Positions 45,156 through 54,611 of a stretch of DNA of 64,000 nt are shown here, piece after piece (positions within the stretch are counted from its first letter, which is position 1; the number at the start of each line of letters is the position of its first letter). The notes beneath the pieces are model-generated. The model had not been told where the DNA came from and ran no database searches. It was given only the letters and a program-made list of their open reading frames with translations. Location: NCBI RefSeq assembly GCF_900188345.1, contig NZ_FZOD01000001.1, positions 248,001 to 312,000 on the forward strand. Direction: 5' to 3'. The stretch is from Streptosporangium subroseum. GTDB taxonomy: Bacteria > Actinomycetota > Actinomycetes > Streptosporangiales > Streptosporangiaceae. Position numbers and translations under genes: made by a program.

Positions 45156-45955
45156 TCGGTGACCTCACTGTGTGGCCTGGACTGCCAGAGCGCCCACTCG
45201 GCCGAGATGTCCCCGGCCGTACGCAGGAGCCGGGGCAGGTGTTCGTCGACGAGGGTGTCGAGGCTGGTCTCCGCGGCGTGGACGGTGACGTTCATCGCCG
45301 CGCGTACGACTCCGGTCCCGTCGCGGACCGGAACGGCGACGGAGCGTACGCCCGGCGCGAGCTCCTCGTCCGCCAGCGCCCAGCCCCGGGCGCGGATCGA
45401 GAGGAGCTCCTTCTCGACGTCCTCCCGGGTGCGCGGCGTGAACTCGGGAAGACGGGACCGGCTGGGCTGGGCCAGCACGCTCTTGAGGACGTCCGCGTCC
45501 AGGGCGGCCAGGAGCACCTTGCCCTGCGAGGTCTGCAACGCCGGGAACCGGGTGCCGATCTCCACCCGGAGCGCGATGATCTTCGGCACCGAGACCCGGG
45601 CGACGTAGACGATGTCCGACCCGTCGAGCTGCGCCATGGAAGAGGACTCGCCGGTGCTCCTGACCAGCTGTTCCATGTGCGGGCGCGCGATGTTCCAAAG
45701 ACCGAGCGAGCTCACGAAGGCGACGCCCAGGCTCAGCACGCGCGGGGTGAGCGTGAACTGGCTGCCGTGGGAGCGGACGTAGCCGAGCTCTTCCAGGGTG
45801 AGCAGCAGCCGCCGGGCCGTCGGCCTGGCCAGGTTGACCGCGGCGGCCACCTCGCTGAGGCTCATCTGGGGCCGATCCGCGTCGAAGCACCCCAGCACGT
45901 CGAGCCCGCGAGCCAGCGCCTCGACGAAGTCCGGACCTTCTCCGCGTCCCGCCAT
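45152..45955 (-). CDS. IclR family regulator
   Basis: 267 residues. The N-terminal winged helix-turn-helix (MSLSEVAAAVNLARPTARRLL) is followed by an IclR effector domain with TSQGKVLLAALD and a late GVRSVAVPV. The ATG at 45955 was chosen because the upstream ORF is repeat-derived. It is of the PcaR/PobR kind that control aromatic degradation. It is convergent with the ring-cleavage operon and overlaps its last 4 bases; the dyads at 41310 and 41432 are its probable sites. Confidence 0.87.
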   Translation of the reverse strand: MAGRGEGPDFVEALARGLDVLGCFDADRPQMSLSEVAAAVNLARPTARRLLLTLEELGYVRSHGSQFTLTPRVLSLGVAFVSSLGLWNIARPHMEQLVRSTGESSSMAQLDGSDIVYVARVSVPKIIALRVEIGTRFPALQTSQGKVLLAALDADVLKSVLAQPSRSRLPEFTPRTREDVEKELLSIRARGWALADEELAPGVRSVAVPVRDGTGVVRAAMNVTVHAAETSLDTLVDEHLPRLLRTAGDISAEWALWQSRPHSEVTD

Positions 45956-46258
45956 CTTCAGGTGTCCCCCGTGTTCCAGGTCGCGGCCATGTGACCGAAA
46001 TACTGCCGCCAAGCCTATGGGAAAGCTGAAAGAAACCCTGACAGCATCGTTTCGACTCTGCTGTGCCTCGACGCTCCGCTCTGCGTACACCCGTTCGCCC
46101 GGCTTGATCAACCGCTCCGCGGTCATCCCACCGGGCGCCACGCGCTCGTCCGAACCCGATCGACCGCCGCGTGGTCGATCCCTTGTGCGTACACACGCTC
46201 GCCCGGCTCGATCGAAGCTCACCGCGCGTTCGTCCGAACCCGATCGACCACCGCGTGG
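45956..46258. other. Repeat-bearing intergenic region
   Basis: Upstream of IclR there is 300 bp with two diverged copies of a roughly 100-bp repeat block (46082-46260). The IclR promoter must lie here, but I see no clear dyad like those at 41310. Confidence 0.5.
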
Positions 46259-46260
46259 TC
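46082..46260. repeat. Two-part direct repeat (28 bp + 36 bp elements)
   Basis: Element A (TGCGTACAC-CG-TCGCCCGGCT) lies at 46082-46109 and 46186-46213. Element B (GTCCGAACCCGATCGACC plus CCGCGTGGTC) lies at 46141-46176 and 46225-46260. The A-B order is kept in both copies, so this was one block duplication that diverged. Confidence 0.75.
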
Positions 46261-46498
46261 ACTGGGGAACGGACGGCCCGGCACCCCTGGCGTACAGGTC
46301 GGCGATGTGGCCCGCGAGCGCGGTGAAGAAGCCCGCGAAGCCGAGCAGCGTGAGCAGGGCGCCGGCGATCACGTCGTTACGCGTGGCCGCCGTCCAGGTC
46401 GTGCCGTCCGGTTGCTGGCCGGTCACGAACGGCGCGGCGACCAGCCAGATCCCGGTCGCGAAGAGCAGGCCGATACCGATGATTCCCAGTCTGCTCAT
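46259..46498 (-). CDS. SPW-repeat-like small membrane protein
   Basis: 79 residues with two hydrophobic helices. The first (LGIIGIGLLFATGIWLVAAP) and the second (NDVIAGALLTLLGFAGFFTA) follow the arrangement of SPW repeat proteins, whose role is unknown. It overlaps the upstream membrane gene by four bases (ATGA). It is the last gene of a three-gene operon with the MFS pump. Confidence 0.72.
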   Translation of the reverse strand: MSRLGIIGIGLLFATGIWLVAAPFVTGQQPDGTTWTAATRNDVIAGALLTLLGFAGFFTALAGHIADLYARGAGPSVPQ

Positions 46499-46887
46499 CG
46501 TCGCTCCTCCGTAGGTCGGCCGGCCTTCTGGGCCGCGTACTCCAGCTGATCGGCCGCCAGCGCGGTTACCAGGGGCTTGAGCAGGCTGTGCAGGTCCTCG
46601 ATCGTCGGCTCGGTCGCGGCGGGGACCGGCGGCTCCTCCGGCACACCCGGCTGCGGGACGGGACGCTCGGGGAGAAGCCCGTCGTCGCGGAGCCGGGTCC
46701 GCCAGGCCCGCACCCACACCACGATGGTGATCAGGGAGAGCGCGCACACTCCCGCCCCCGTCCACAGGTCGACGTCCGACGCGGTGCCGCCGGACGGGTA
46801 GTCCAGCGCGTACGGCGCGAGCAGCAGCCACGTCCCCACGCCCAGAGCGGCGGTCGCGGTGATCACACCGGCCAGATAACGCGTCAT
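46495..46887 (-). CDS. Membrane protein with SPW-like helices and proline-rich tail
   Basis: 130 residues. The first half has two membrane helices, VITATAALGVGTWLLLAPYA and GAGVCALSLITIVVWVRAW, like an SPW pair. The second half is a Pro/Glu-rich linker and an amphipathic helix (IEDLHSLLKPLVTALAADQLE). ATGA overlap with both neighbours shows translational coupling in an operon. Confidence 0.7.
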   Translation of the reverse strand: MTRYLAGVITATAALGVGTWLLLAPYALDYPSGGTASDVDLWTGAGVCALSLITIVVWVRAWRTRLRDDGLLPERPVPQPGVPEEPPVPAATEPTIEDLHSLLKPLVTALAADQLEYAAQKAGRPTEERR

Positions 46888-48587
46888 TTCCTCTCCTTTT
46901 CCGTCAATGCTGCGAGGAGGACCTGTCCGGCCAGCGGTCTGAGAACCTGACGGGAGGCCGCGCGGGCGCGCGTGACGTCGTCACCGGCCTGATCGGCGGG
47001 GGCAAGCCGGGCGGCGGCCTCGACCAGCCGCGGTGATCCGCCCTGTTCGAGCCGGTCGGCGAGCCAGCTGAGGGCGACGCCGGTCACCGCGAGGGTCACC
47101 GCGCTCGGCCGCGTGGGCCCGCCTCCGCGCAGCGGTATCTCCTTCAGGAACAGCGCGAGCAGCAGGCTGGCGACCGCGAACGGTATCGCCCACAGGTAGA
47201 CGGCCTGAACCGCCACGGTGAACGCCTCCAGCAGCTGCCGCAACTGCGCGGCGGGAAGCTGTCCGAGAAGGACGGGATCGAGCTGTACGGCCTGCGCCGG
47301 CAGACCTGCGTCGCTCAACTCCTCCTCCAGGGCGCGGATCTGGATCGTGCCGAACAGCGCGGTCCCCAGCGAGCCACCGAGCGTGCGGAAGAAGGCGATC
47401 GCGCTGGACGCGCTGCCGATGTCGCCGGGCCGTACCGCGTTCTGGGTCGCCACCAGCGGCACCTGCATGAAGCCGCCCACCCCGAGGCCGACCACGACGG
47501 TGAAGGCCAGGAGCACGGCCGTGGAGGTGTCGACCTCGACGAGGCTGAGCAGGTAGAGGCCGCCGGCCAGGATCGCCGCGCCCAGCACGGATATCGCCCG
47601 GTATCGGCCCGTCCTGGAGATCAGCCATCCGCTCACCATGGAGGCGGCGATCACCCCGCCGGTCAGGGGGACGAGGGCGAGCCCGGATTCGGTGGCCGTG
47701 TCGCCGCGGACGATCTGGAAGTAGGCGGGCAGGTAGACGATGGCGCCGAAGAGCGCGACCCCCGACAGCAGCGACAACCCCGCGCTGACCGCGACCACGG
47801 GATGGGCGATCACCCGGGGCGGCAGGATCGGTTCGGACGCCCTGCGCTGCCAGGCGGCGAAGGCCACGGTCAGGCAGACGCCCACACCCGCGAGACCGAT
47901 GATCTGCCAGGAGGACCAGTCGTACGTCCGGCCGCCCCACACCGTGACCATCAGGATGCAGCACACCGCGGCGGTCAGGAGGACGGCCCCGAGATAGTCG
48001 ATGCTGTGCTGCACCCTCCTGCCGGGCAGGTGGAGCGTGGCCGCGACCACGGCGAGGGCGACCGCCCCGAGCGGGAGATTGATCCAGAAGATCCAGCGCC
48101 AGGTGGCGTGGTCGGTGAAGAAGCCGCCGACCAGCGGCCCCGCGACACTGGCCAGGCCGAACACGCCGCCGAAGAGCCCCTGGTAGCGACCCCGGTCGCG
48201 GGGCGGGACGACATCGGCGATGATCGCCATCGCGAGCGCCATGAGCCCGCCGCCGCCCAGTCCCTGAACGCCTCGGAAGATGATCAGCTGAACCATGTTC
48301 TGGGCGAGACCGCACAGGACGGAGCCGATCAGGAAGATGACGATCGCGCTCTGGAAGATCCGCTTGCGGCCGTACAGGTCGGAGAGCTTGCCATACAGCG
48401 GGGTCCCGGTCGTCGAGGCGAGAAGGTAGGACGTGACCACCCAGGAGAGCTGGTCCAGCCCGCCGAGCTCCTGCGCGATCGTGGGCAGCGCGGTGGCCAC
48501 GATCATCTGGTCCAGGGCGGCGAGCAGCATGGCGAGCATGAGCCCGGCCATCACGAGCCGGATCTGCGCGCGAGTCAACAACGACAA
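46884..48587 (-). CDS. MFS exporter, DHA2 (14-helix) type, with C-terminal extension
   Basis: 567 residues, EmrB/QacA-like. ALDQMIVATALPTIAQELG (motif D1), YGKLSDLYGRKRIF (motif A) and GLMALAMAIIADVVPPRDR are typical. The start is a TTG (48587), or possibly one of two TTGs slightly downstream, following GCGGGGG; the nearest ATG is inside the first helix. After helix 14 an extra 60-residue Ala-rich cytoplasmic tail is present, close in composition to its coupled neighbour. The substrate is probably a hydrophobic drug. Confidence 0.85.
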   Translation of the reverse strand: MSLLTRAQIRLVMAGLMLAMLLAALDQMIVATALPTIAQELGGLDQLSWVVTSYLLASTTGTPLYGKLSDLYGRKRIFQSAIVIFLIGSVLCGLAQNMVQLIIFRGVQGLGGGGLMALAMAIIADVVPPRDRGRYQGLFGGVFGLASVAGPLVGGFFTDHATWRWIFWINLPLGAVALAVVAATLHLPGRRVQHSIDYLGAVLLTAAVCCILMVTVWGGRTYDWSSWQIIGLAGVGVCLTVAFAAWQRRASEPILPPRVIAHPVVAVSAGLSLLSGVALFGAIVYLPAYFQIVRGDTATESGLALVPLTGGVIAASMVSGWLISRTGRYRAISVLGAAILAGGLYLLSLVEVDTSTAVLLAFTVVVGLGVGGFMQVPLVATQNAVRPGDIGSASSAIAFFRTLGGSLGTALFGTIQIRALEEELSDAGLPAQAVQLDPVLLGQLPAAQLRQLLEAFTVAVQAVYLWAIPFAVASLLLALFLKEIPLRGGGPTRPSAVTLAVTGVALSWLADRLEQGGSPRLVEAAARLAPADQAGDDVTRARAASRQVLRPLAGQVLLAALTEKERK

Positions 48588-48690
48588 CCCCCGCTTCGGT
48601 CACTATTTGTAGCGATGACCTTACGCAGAGAGTCGGTGTGACGCATGGAGAATCAACATATCTTCCGCCATACGGCTCTGACCATGGGTT

Positions 48691-51567
48691 TCACGGAAGA
48701 GCGAGCCGGTCGACGTTCTCCGGCCCGGCACCTCGGCGCGGCGCCCCACCCTGGTTCAGCAGGCTCCGTACGTCGTCGGCCTCCGGCAGGTTCCGCCGGG
48801 TGAAGATCTCAAGCGCCTCGGTCAGGCACGCCTCCGCCCGGCCCGGCTGGCCGAGCTGGGCGAGCGCCTGGCCGAGTGAGACGAGCGCCTTGCCCTGAAC
48901 CCATTCCTCGCCCGCCTTCGCCATGATGGCCAGCGAATCCTCGGCGCAGTCGACGGCGCGGTCGGGCCGCTTCAGATCGAGGTAGGTCTCGGCCATCCGC
49001 TGCAGGGTCGCCCCCTTTCGGACGCGCTGCTTGAGCCGCCGATACTCCTCTCGCGCCTCCAGGAGTCGGGAGAGCGCCTCCTCCGGGCGCCCGGCCTCGC
49101 GCAGCACGATGGCCAGCTGGTACACGATGTCGGGATCCATCCTGCCGCCCAGCTCATGCGTGATGCGGTTGGCCAGTTCGGCGGTCTCCACCGCCTCGTC
49201 GATCCTGCCTTCCGACGCGAGCACGAGCGACAGGTTGCCCAGACCCTTGGTCTCCAACCAGTGATCACCGAGCGAGCGCCAGGTCTCGATCGCCTCACGG
49301 TACATCGCGATCGCCTCGGTCCTCGACCGCTGGCCATGGTGGCCCATGGCCAGCAGGTTGAGACTCTTCGCGTACATCGCCAGGTCGCCCTCGGCGAGGC
49401 TGAGGTCACGTGCGACGACGCCGTCCTCGATCGCCGCCTCGGCGAATCTGCGGCCTATCCAGAACTCGCCGCGCAGGCAACGCGCGTGCGCCTCGGCAGC
49501 GCGTTCCCTCCGAACCTCCGCCGCCTCGATGAGCACTCCCGCCGTCCGCTTGTAACGCTCGGGAGCCGCGTCGATCTCCAGTACGTCGGATGCCATGTCG
49601 AGCAGCCGTACCGCGTCGAGGAGCGCGCTGCCCGGGGTCTGGGCGACCTGGTGAACGCAGCTGAGCACCCCCCGTTCCTCCTCCTCCGCCCAGCCGACCG
49701 CGGCGTCCTTGTCCGCGAAGCACGGCCCGCTCCGGATCGTCCGGCCCGGCTCGGGCACCGGGACTCCCGGGAAGGTCAGCTGGAAGACCGTCGTTATCCC
49801 GGCGAGGTAGAAGTCGAGCAACCGGCCCACCACGGCCCGCCGTTCCTCCTCGTCGTCCAGCCGCGACCGCGCGAAGATCTTGAGCAGGTCGTGGTAGCGG
49901 TAGCGGCCGGGAGAAGGCGACTCGAGCATGCTCACATCCACCAGTGCCTCGCAGGCCTCCTCCGCCTCCCACTCGTCCAGATCGAGCACGGCGGACGCCG
50001 CCGCCAGCGAGAAGTCAGGTGTGTCGGGGATCGCCAGCAGCCGGAACGCCGAGGCGTGTGCCGCGTCGAGCTGGTCATAGCCGAGAGCGAACGTCGCCTC
50101 GACCGCCAGGTCTCCCACGCGCAGCTCCGCCAGACGCCGACGCTCGTCGATCATTCGATCGCGCATCCTGGCCACGCTCCAGGCGGGCCGCGCCGCCAGC
50201 CGCGAGGCCACGATCCTGATCGCCAGAGGCAGGTTCCCGCACGCGCTGACCAGTTCCCCCGCCGCCTCGCGCTCGACGGCCACTCGTGGCTCCCCCGCCA
50301 CCTTGGCCATCAGCGCCATCGCCTCGTCGTGGTCCATCACGCCCAGGTTCACCTGCCGCACGCCGGACAATCCGGCCATCTGCGCGCGGCTCGTCGTCAG
50401 CACCGCGCACCCGGCGGACCCCGGAAGCAGCGGCCGCACCTGTGCCGCGTCCGCGGCGTTGTCCAGCACCACGAGCACCCGCCGGTCCGCCAGCGCGGAA
50501 CGGTACAGGGCCGATCGCTCGCTCAGTTCCGCCGAATCGGCCGAGGCGTCCACCCCGAGGGAACGCAGAAAGGAGCCGAGCACGGTCTCCGGCAGTAGAG
50601 GCCGCGCGCTCGTCCCCTGGAGGTTCACGAAGAGCTGGCCGTCGGGATAGTACGGCGCGAGCCGGTGCGCCATGTGGACGGCCAGGGTGGTCTTGCCCAT
50701 GCCGCCCGCACCCGACAGCGCCGAGATCACCAGCGCCGAGGCGTTCCCCGACCGGAGTTCCCCCACCATCGCCTCGATCTCGGCCTCTCTCCCGGTGAAG
50801 TCCGCCGCGTCCGCGGGGAGTTGCCGGGGCACCTGCCTCGCGATCGGTTTCACGACCTGCTTCGAGCCGAGGGCGGGGTCGGCCGTGATGATCCTCTGGT
50901 AGAGCTCCGCCAGCTCGGGAGAGGGGTCGATACCGAGATCTTCGGCGAGCAGCTTCCGGGTGTCGATGAACACGCCTATCGCCTCGGCCTGCCTTCCCGA
51001 GCGATACAGGGCCAGCATGAGCAGGCCGGAGAGCCGCTCCCTGGCCGGATGCTCCCCGCAGAGCGCGGTCAACTCGGCGATGGCCTCGGTGTGCCTGCCC
51101 TCCTCGACGTCCTGGGTGAGCCTGCGCTCCAGCACGGCGAGTCGCCGTTCCGTGATGTGCGCTCGCTGAGACCAGACGTAGTGCCCCTCCAGTCCGGCGA
51201 GCGGCTCCCCCCGCCAGAGTGCCAACGCCTCGCGGTACCTTCCCTTGCGGGACAGCTCCTCCATGGTGACCAGGTCACAGACTCCGCCTACGAGGGCGTA
51301 CCCGTTCCCGATGGAGATGACCGTTTTAGCGCCCAGGACGGCGCGCAGGCGCGAGACGTAGGTCCGCAACGTGCTCAGGGCGCTGCGTGGAGGATCGTCG
51401 GCCCAGACGGCGTCGAGCAGGTGGTCATGGCCGACCGCCTTGCCCTCGGCCAGAAGGAGGACGGCGAGAACCAGCCGTTGCTGGGGCGAGCCGAGCTCTA
51501 CCTCGTCGCCGTCCCGCCAAGCGCGTACCGGTCCCAGTATCGAGAACCGGAGTCCATGATCACTCAT
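48691..51567 (-). CDS. AfsR/SARP-family regulator with NB-ARC and TPR domains
   Basis: 958 residues. The OmpR-like winged helix begins LRFSILGPVRAWRDGDEVEL, followed by a bacterial transcriptional-activation domain (residues about 95-245). An NB-ARC ATPase has P-loop ALSGAGGMGKTTLAVHMA and the kinase-2 RVLVVLDNAAD. C-terminal tetratricopeptide repeats follow (GNLSLVLASEGRIDEAVETA and others). These regulators switch on secondary metabolism or transport after ATP binding. The ATG at 51567 has a weak ribosome site. The downstream MFS/SPW operon, 103 bp away on the same strand, may be a target. Confidence 0.88.
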   Translation of the reverse strand: MSDHGLRFSILGPVRAWRDGDEVELGSPQQRLVLAVLLLAEGKAVGHDHLLDAVWADDPPRSALSTLRTYVSRLRAVLGAKTVISIGNGYALVGGVCDLVTMEELSRKGRYREALALWRGEPLAGLEGHYVWSQRAHITERRLAVLERRLTQDVEEGRHTEAIAELTALCGEHPARERLSGLLMLALYRSGRQAEAIGVFIDTRKLLAEDLGIDPSPELAELYQRIITADPALGSKQVVKPIARQVPRQLPADAADFTGREAEIEAMVGELRSGNASALVISALSGAGGMGKTTLAVHMAHRLAPYYPDGQLFVNLQGTSARPLLPETVLGSFLRSLGVDASADSAELSERSALYRSALADRRVLVVLDNAADAAQVRPLLPGSAGCAVLTTSRAQMAGLSGVRQVNLGVMDHDEAMALMAKVAGEPRVAVEREAAGELVSACGNLPLAIRIVASRLAARPAWSVARMRDRMIDERRRLAELRVGDLAVEATFALGYDQLDAAHASAFRLLAIPDTPDFSLAAASAVLDLDEWEAEEACEALVDVSMLESPSPGRYRYHDLLKIFARSRLDDEEERRAVVGRLLDFYLAGITTVFQLTFPGVPVPEPGRTIRSGPCFADKDAAVGWAEEEERGVLSCVHQVAQTPGSALLDAVRLLDMASDVLEIDAAPERYKRTAGVLIEAAEVRRERAAEAHARCLRGEFWIGRRFAEAAIEDGVVARDLSLAEGDLAMYAKSLNLLAMGHHGQRSRTEAIAMYREAIETWRSLGDHWLETKGLGNLSLVLASEGRIDEAVETAELANRITHELGGRMDPDIVYQLAIVLREAGRPEEALSRLLEAREEYRRLKQRVRKGATLQRMAETYLDLKRPDRAVDCAEDSLAIMAKAGEEWVQGKALVSLGQALAQLGQPGRAEACLTEALEIFTRRNLPEADDVRSLLNQGGAPRRGAGPENVDRLALP

Positions 51568-51871
51568 CCGACAGCGCGCTCTTCCGTTCGTCCCTCGGCC
51601 AATCCCATGGCGACGCCGCTCCCTCTCCGAGGCACCGTTCCGCGAGCTCAGAGGGATTTCATTTCGCTGCGCCACAACGTGCCGACTCAGCATCGTATGG
51701 CAGGTATTGTCATTCGGTTTCAGCCGCCGGTGCTCCGAAGGCCGGGCGTGGTGATCAGCCAACATCGCCGTATAACCGGTGCATGGACCGGCAGGATCCC
51801 GAGATTCCGCGCACAGGACAGAAGCGGCCGTTGTGAAATTCTCCGTGCTCTGTCCGTACCGGAGCCGGTGC
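51568..51871. other. Promoter region of the AfsR-like gene
   Basis: About 300 bp without a gene. The sequence becomes AT-richer between 51640 and 51790. No dyad or repeat stands out. Confidence 0.4.
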
Positions 51872-52060
51872 CTACAACCTGTCCACCCGGCGTAGGAACC
51901 CGCGCACGTCCAGGAAGTCGGAGAGCGACCGGCGGTGCTCCTCGCAGGCCGTCCAGATCTTCTCCCGCTCGGGCGTGTGGATCTTGGGGTTGTTCCAGAC
52001 CACGGCGTACACCGCCGTCGCCTGGCAGCCCTTCGCCGAGCAGACCACCGGCTCACTCAT
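51872..52060 (-). CDS. Small conserved actinobacterial Cys-rich protein
   Basis: 62 residues starting MSEPVVCSAKGCQATAVYAV, with VVWNNPKIHTPEREKIWTAC and an EHRRSLSDFL ending. Cys7, Cys12, Cys39 and His42 (approximate) could form a treble-clef zinc site. I recall near-identical short proteins in many actinomycetes without assigned function. Its short spacing to neighbours is unremarkable. Confidence 0.7.
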   Translation of the reverse strand: MSEPVVCSAKGCQATAVYAVVWNNPKIHTPEREKIWTACEEHRRSLSDFLDVRGFLRRVDRL

Positions 52061-52362
52061 CCGCGGCGTACCTCTGTCAACAAGATCCCGGCCTGGCGGC
52101 GATGCCCGTCCTCGGCCCGCATCGTCCCGGGAGCCCCCGGCTGAGGCATCGACTCATCCATGGGCCCCAGCCTGTCATGTCGCCGCGGCTCCGAAGACGG
52201 CGGCGCTCGTGTTTCACCCGCTCGCCCACGTCATCGCCAGAACCGGGCGGCGGGGCGATCGCTCCAGTTAATCGCCGAAGCCGCGTTGCGACGCGAGATC
52301 GCCCCTTTGAATTACGCCACTATTCACATCGCCCGGATCGATCCTCACATGCCACGGGAGAC
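52061..52362. other. Intergenic region, nothing recognised
   Basis: 300 bp between the small Cys-rich gene and the GNAT gene, moderately AT-rich at its right end. No gene, repeat or dyad seen. Confidence 0.4.
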
Positions 52363-52866
52363 CTAGATCAATGCTCCGAGCATGCGAACCATCAGCCACT
52401 CGCGGAGGCCGGGATCATTGGGATGCGGCTGAGACTCGTTCACGGCCTCGAAGCCCAGACGCTTGTACAGACGCGCGGCACCGTCGTTCCCGTCCACGAC
52501 CCACAGCTCGATCTTGTGATACCCCTGCTCAGCGGCCCATCCCACGACCTCTTCGACGAGCAGGGCTCCGACTCCGGCGCCCCGCGCGACCGGGTCGACC
52601 CACATGCTGTAGACCTCGACCGCCCCGCCCCGGCCTTCGGGCACCCAGCCACCGGCGACTCCGACGACCCTGCCCTCGACGAGGGCGATCGCCTTCACCC
52701 CGCGCTCCGGCTGCATCCAGTCGCGCCACCGTGCCTCGTCGTAGCCCTGCTCCCGGTCGAGCGACGAGGCGAAGGCCTCCGGTGAGTCAGCCAACGCCAC
52801 GAGCCTGACATCCCGGAAGATCTCCCAGTCCTCGGGTGTCAGACGACGAACCTCTGCCGGACCCAT
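52363..52866 (-). CDS. GNAT acetyltransferase
   Basis: 167 residues, single GNAT fold. YSMWVDPVARGAGVGALLVE is acetyl-CoA motif A (V-x-x-x-x-R-x-x-G-x-G). ELWVVDGNDGAARLYKRLGFE is the C-terminal motif B. ADSPEAFASSLDRE is the usual N-terminal acceptor-side element. It transfers an acetyl group to an amine; the acceptor is unknown. Confidence 0.85.
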   Translation of the reverse strand: MGPAEVRRLTPEDWEIFRDVRLVALADSPEAFASSLDREQGYDEARWRDWMQPERGVKAIALVEGRVVGVAGGWVPEGRGGAVEVYSMWVDPVARGAGVGALLVEEVVGWAAEQGYHKIELWVVDGNDGAARLYKRLGFEAVNESQPHPNDPGLREWLMVRMLGALI

Positions 52867-52989
52867 ACGACGCTCCCTCTCCTCAACCGCCTGAAATCCG
52901 TACGCTACGGCCTGTCATCCCGCCCGGTCACCCGATTTACCTCCGACGGCTGCCTGCCGTACCGGCGTCACCGTCACACCCGAGCACGG

Positions 52990-54375
52990 CTATTTCTTGT
53001 TGCCGTTCCCCTGGCTCTTCCCGTTTCCGTTTCCGTTACCGTGTCCGTTTCCGTGCTTGATCGGCTTCGGTTTGACGGGCTTGGGGTTTTTCGTGGGACC
53101 TCTGGGAGGGCCGATCTCGTGGGGTTCGGGGTTGGGCGGGTTGGGGAGGGGGCCGGACTGCCTGCGGCGTTGAGAAGCGGGAGCGGGCGTGGGCGTGGGC
53201 GTAGACGTGGAGGTGGACGTGGAATGGCCCTCGGTCACCGGCTTCACGTGGGGGGTGGGGGTGACCCGAAGCATCGTGATGGGAGTGGTAACGGAAGGAA
53301 CGGCCCGCTCCGATCGGCCGGGCTCATCGCTCCGCCATTCGGCGGTGACGGTGGTGACGACAAAAATGCCGACGAGCAGGGCCGCGGCGCCGGCTGACAG
53401 GCGCCGGTGCTTGGTGATCCGCTGACGTATCGAGGGCGACCGGGGGCCGTCGTCGAAGCGCTCGGCGGTGCTCTGGGCAGCGGTCGGCACCGTAATCAGC
53501 CCGGTGGCGAGCGACGCCGCGGCGCCGTCCGTGCCTTCGTCCCACAGGGCGGCCACGTTCCGCAGTTGCTCCTGGAGGCGGACGGCGTCGGTGCGTCGAG
53601 CGGGATCCTTGTCGAGCAGACCGGTGATGACGGACGCCAGGGGGCCGGCGTGCCGGAACGGTTCGGGGGCGGCCGTCAGCACGGCGGCGAGGGTGGCCAG
53701 TACGGTGCCGCGAGCGAATGGGACGCCGCCTTCCACGGCCGTGTACAGGGTGGCCCCCAAGGACCACAGGTCACCTTCGGCACTCGAAGCGGCGCCGTTG
53801 GCACGCTCGGGAGCCATGTAGGCGGGCGTTCCGACGACTATTCCCGTCTTGGTGAGACAGGGGTCCTCATCGAGGGTGCTGGTGGCCAGCCCGAAGTCGG
53901 TCAGAATCGCGTGCCCGTCGTCGGTGAGCAGGATGTTGGCGGGTTTGACGTCACGGTGCATGATGCCGGCCGCGTGGGCGGCCTCCAGCGCCGACAGCAC
54001 CTCCAACCCGATGCGTGTGACGGCGGGAACGGGCAGACGTCCTTCCACGGCGATCGCCTCGGCGAGGCTGCGTGACCTGATGAGCTGCAACACGATCCAC
54101 GGACGACCGTCGGCCTGCACCACGTCATACACCGCGGCGATGTTGGGATGGCTCAGCCGTGCGGCGAGGCGCGCCTCCCTCATGGTGCGTCCCAGCAGGA
54201 CCTCGCGCTCCTGCCCGACCAGGTGATCGGGGATCGCGACCTCCTTGACCGCGACCTCACGATCGAGGAACTCGTCATGGGCGCGCCAGACCGTCGCCAT
54301 GTTGCCGCTGCCCAGCCCAGCCACAAGACGGTACCGTCCGGCCAGCAGCCACCCTTCGTACCGCAAAGAAGCCAT
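52990..54375 (-). CDS. Membrane-anchored Ser/Thr protein kinase
   Basis: 461 residues. The kinase domain (residues 10-270) has [18 protein letters not shown] with Lys in VAVKEV, the catalytic loop [13 protein letters not shown] and the DFG in [19 protein letters not shown] is the activation segment. After a linker, one transmembrane helix ([16 protein letters not shown], about residue 345) leads to an extracellular Pro/Thr region and a terminal Gly-Asn-Lys repeat tail. Such Hanks-type kinases sense cell-wall or envelope cues. It diverges from the secreted repeat protein at 54612. Confidence 0.88.
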   Translation of the reverse strand: MASLRYEGWLLAGRYRLVAGLGSGNMATVWRAHDEFLDREVAVKEVAIPDHLVGQEREVLLGRTMREARLAARLSHPNIAAVYDVVQADGRPWIVLQLIRSRSLAEAIAVEGRLPVPAVTRIGLEVLSALEAAHAAGIMHRDVKPANILLTDDGHAILTDFGLATSTLDEDPCLTKTGIVVGTPAYMAPERANGAASSAEGDLWSLGATLYTAVEGGVPFARGTVLATLAAVLTAAPEPFRHAGPLASVITGLLDKDPARRTDAVRLQEQLRNVAALWDEGTDGAAASLATGLITVPTAAQSTAERFDDGPRSPSIRQRITKHRRLSAGAAALLVGIFVVTTVTAEWRSDEPGRSERAVPSVTTPITMLRVTPTPHVKPVTEGHSTSTSTSTPTPTPAPASQRRRQSGPLPNPPNPEPHEIGPPRGPTKNPKPVKPKPIKHGNGHGNGNGNGKSQGNGNKK

Positions 54376-54611
54376 GGACCAGCTCTACCCGACGATCAAA
54401 CCCATATGTCAACGCACGGGCGGCAGGGCCCCGAGGCTCCACATAGGTGCTATCACGCCTGCCCCGATCACTCCAGGAAGAAGTACCAGGCCACAGCGGG
54501 TAAAAGGGCACAGCGTGACGCGAGGCCGAGGGTGATGGTGTGGGAAGTCAGGGAGCGTGCTCCCCAAGATCGGGGAGGTACCCACGAGCCCACCGTTCAG
54601 GGAGGGCTGCA

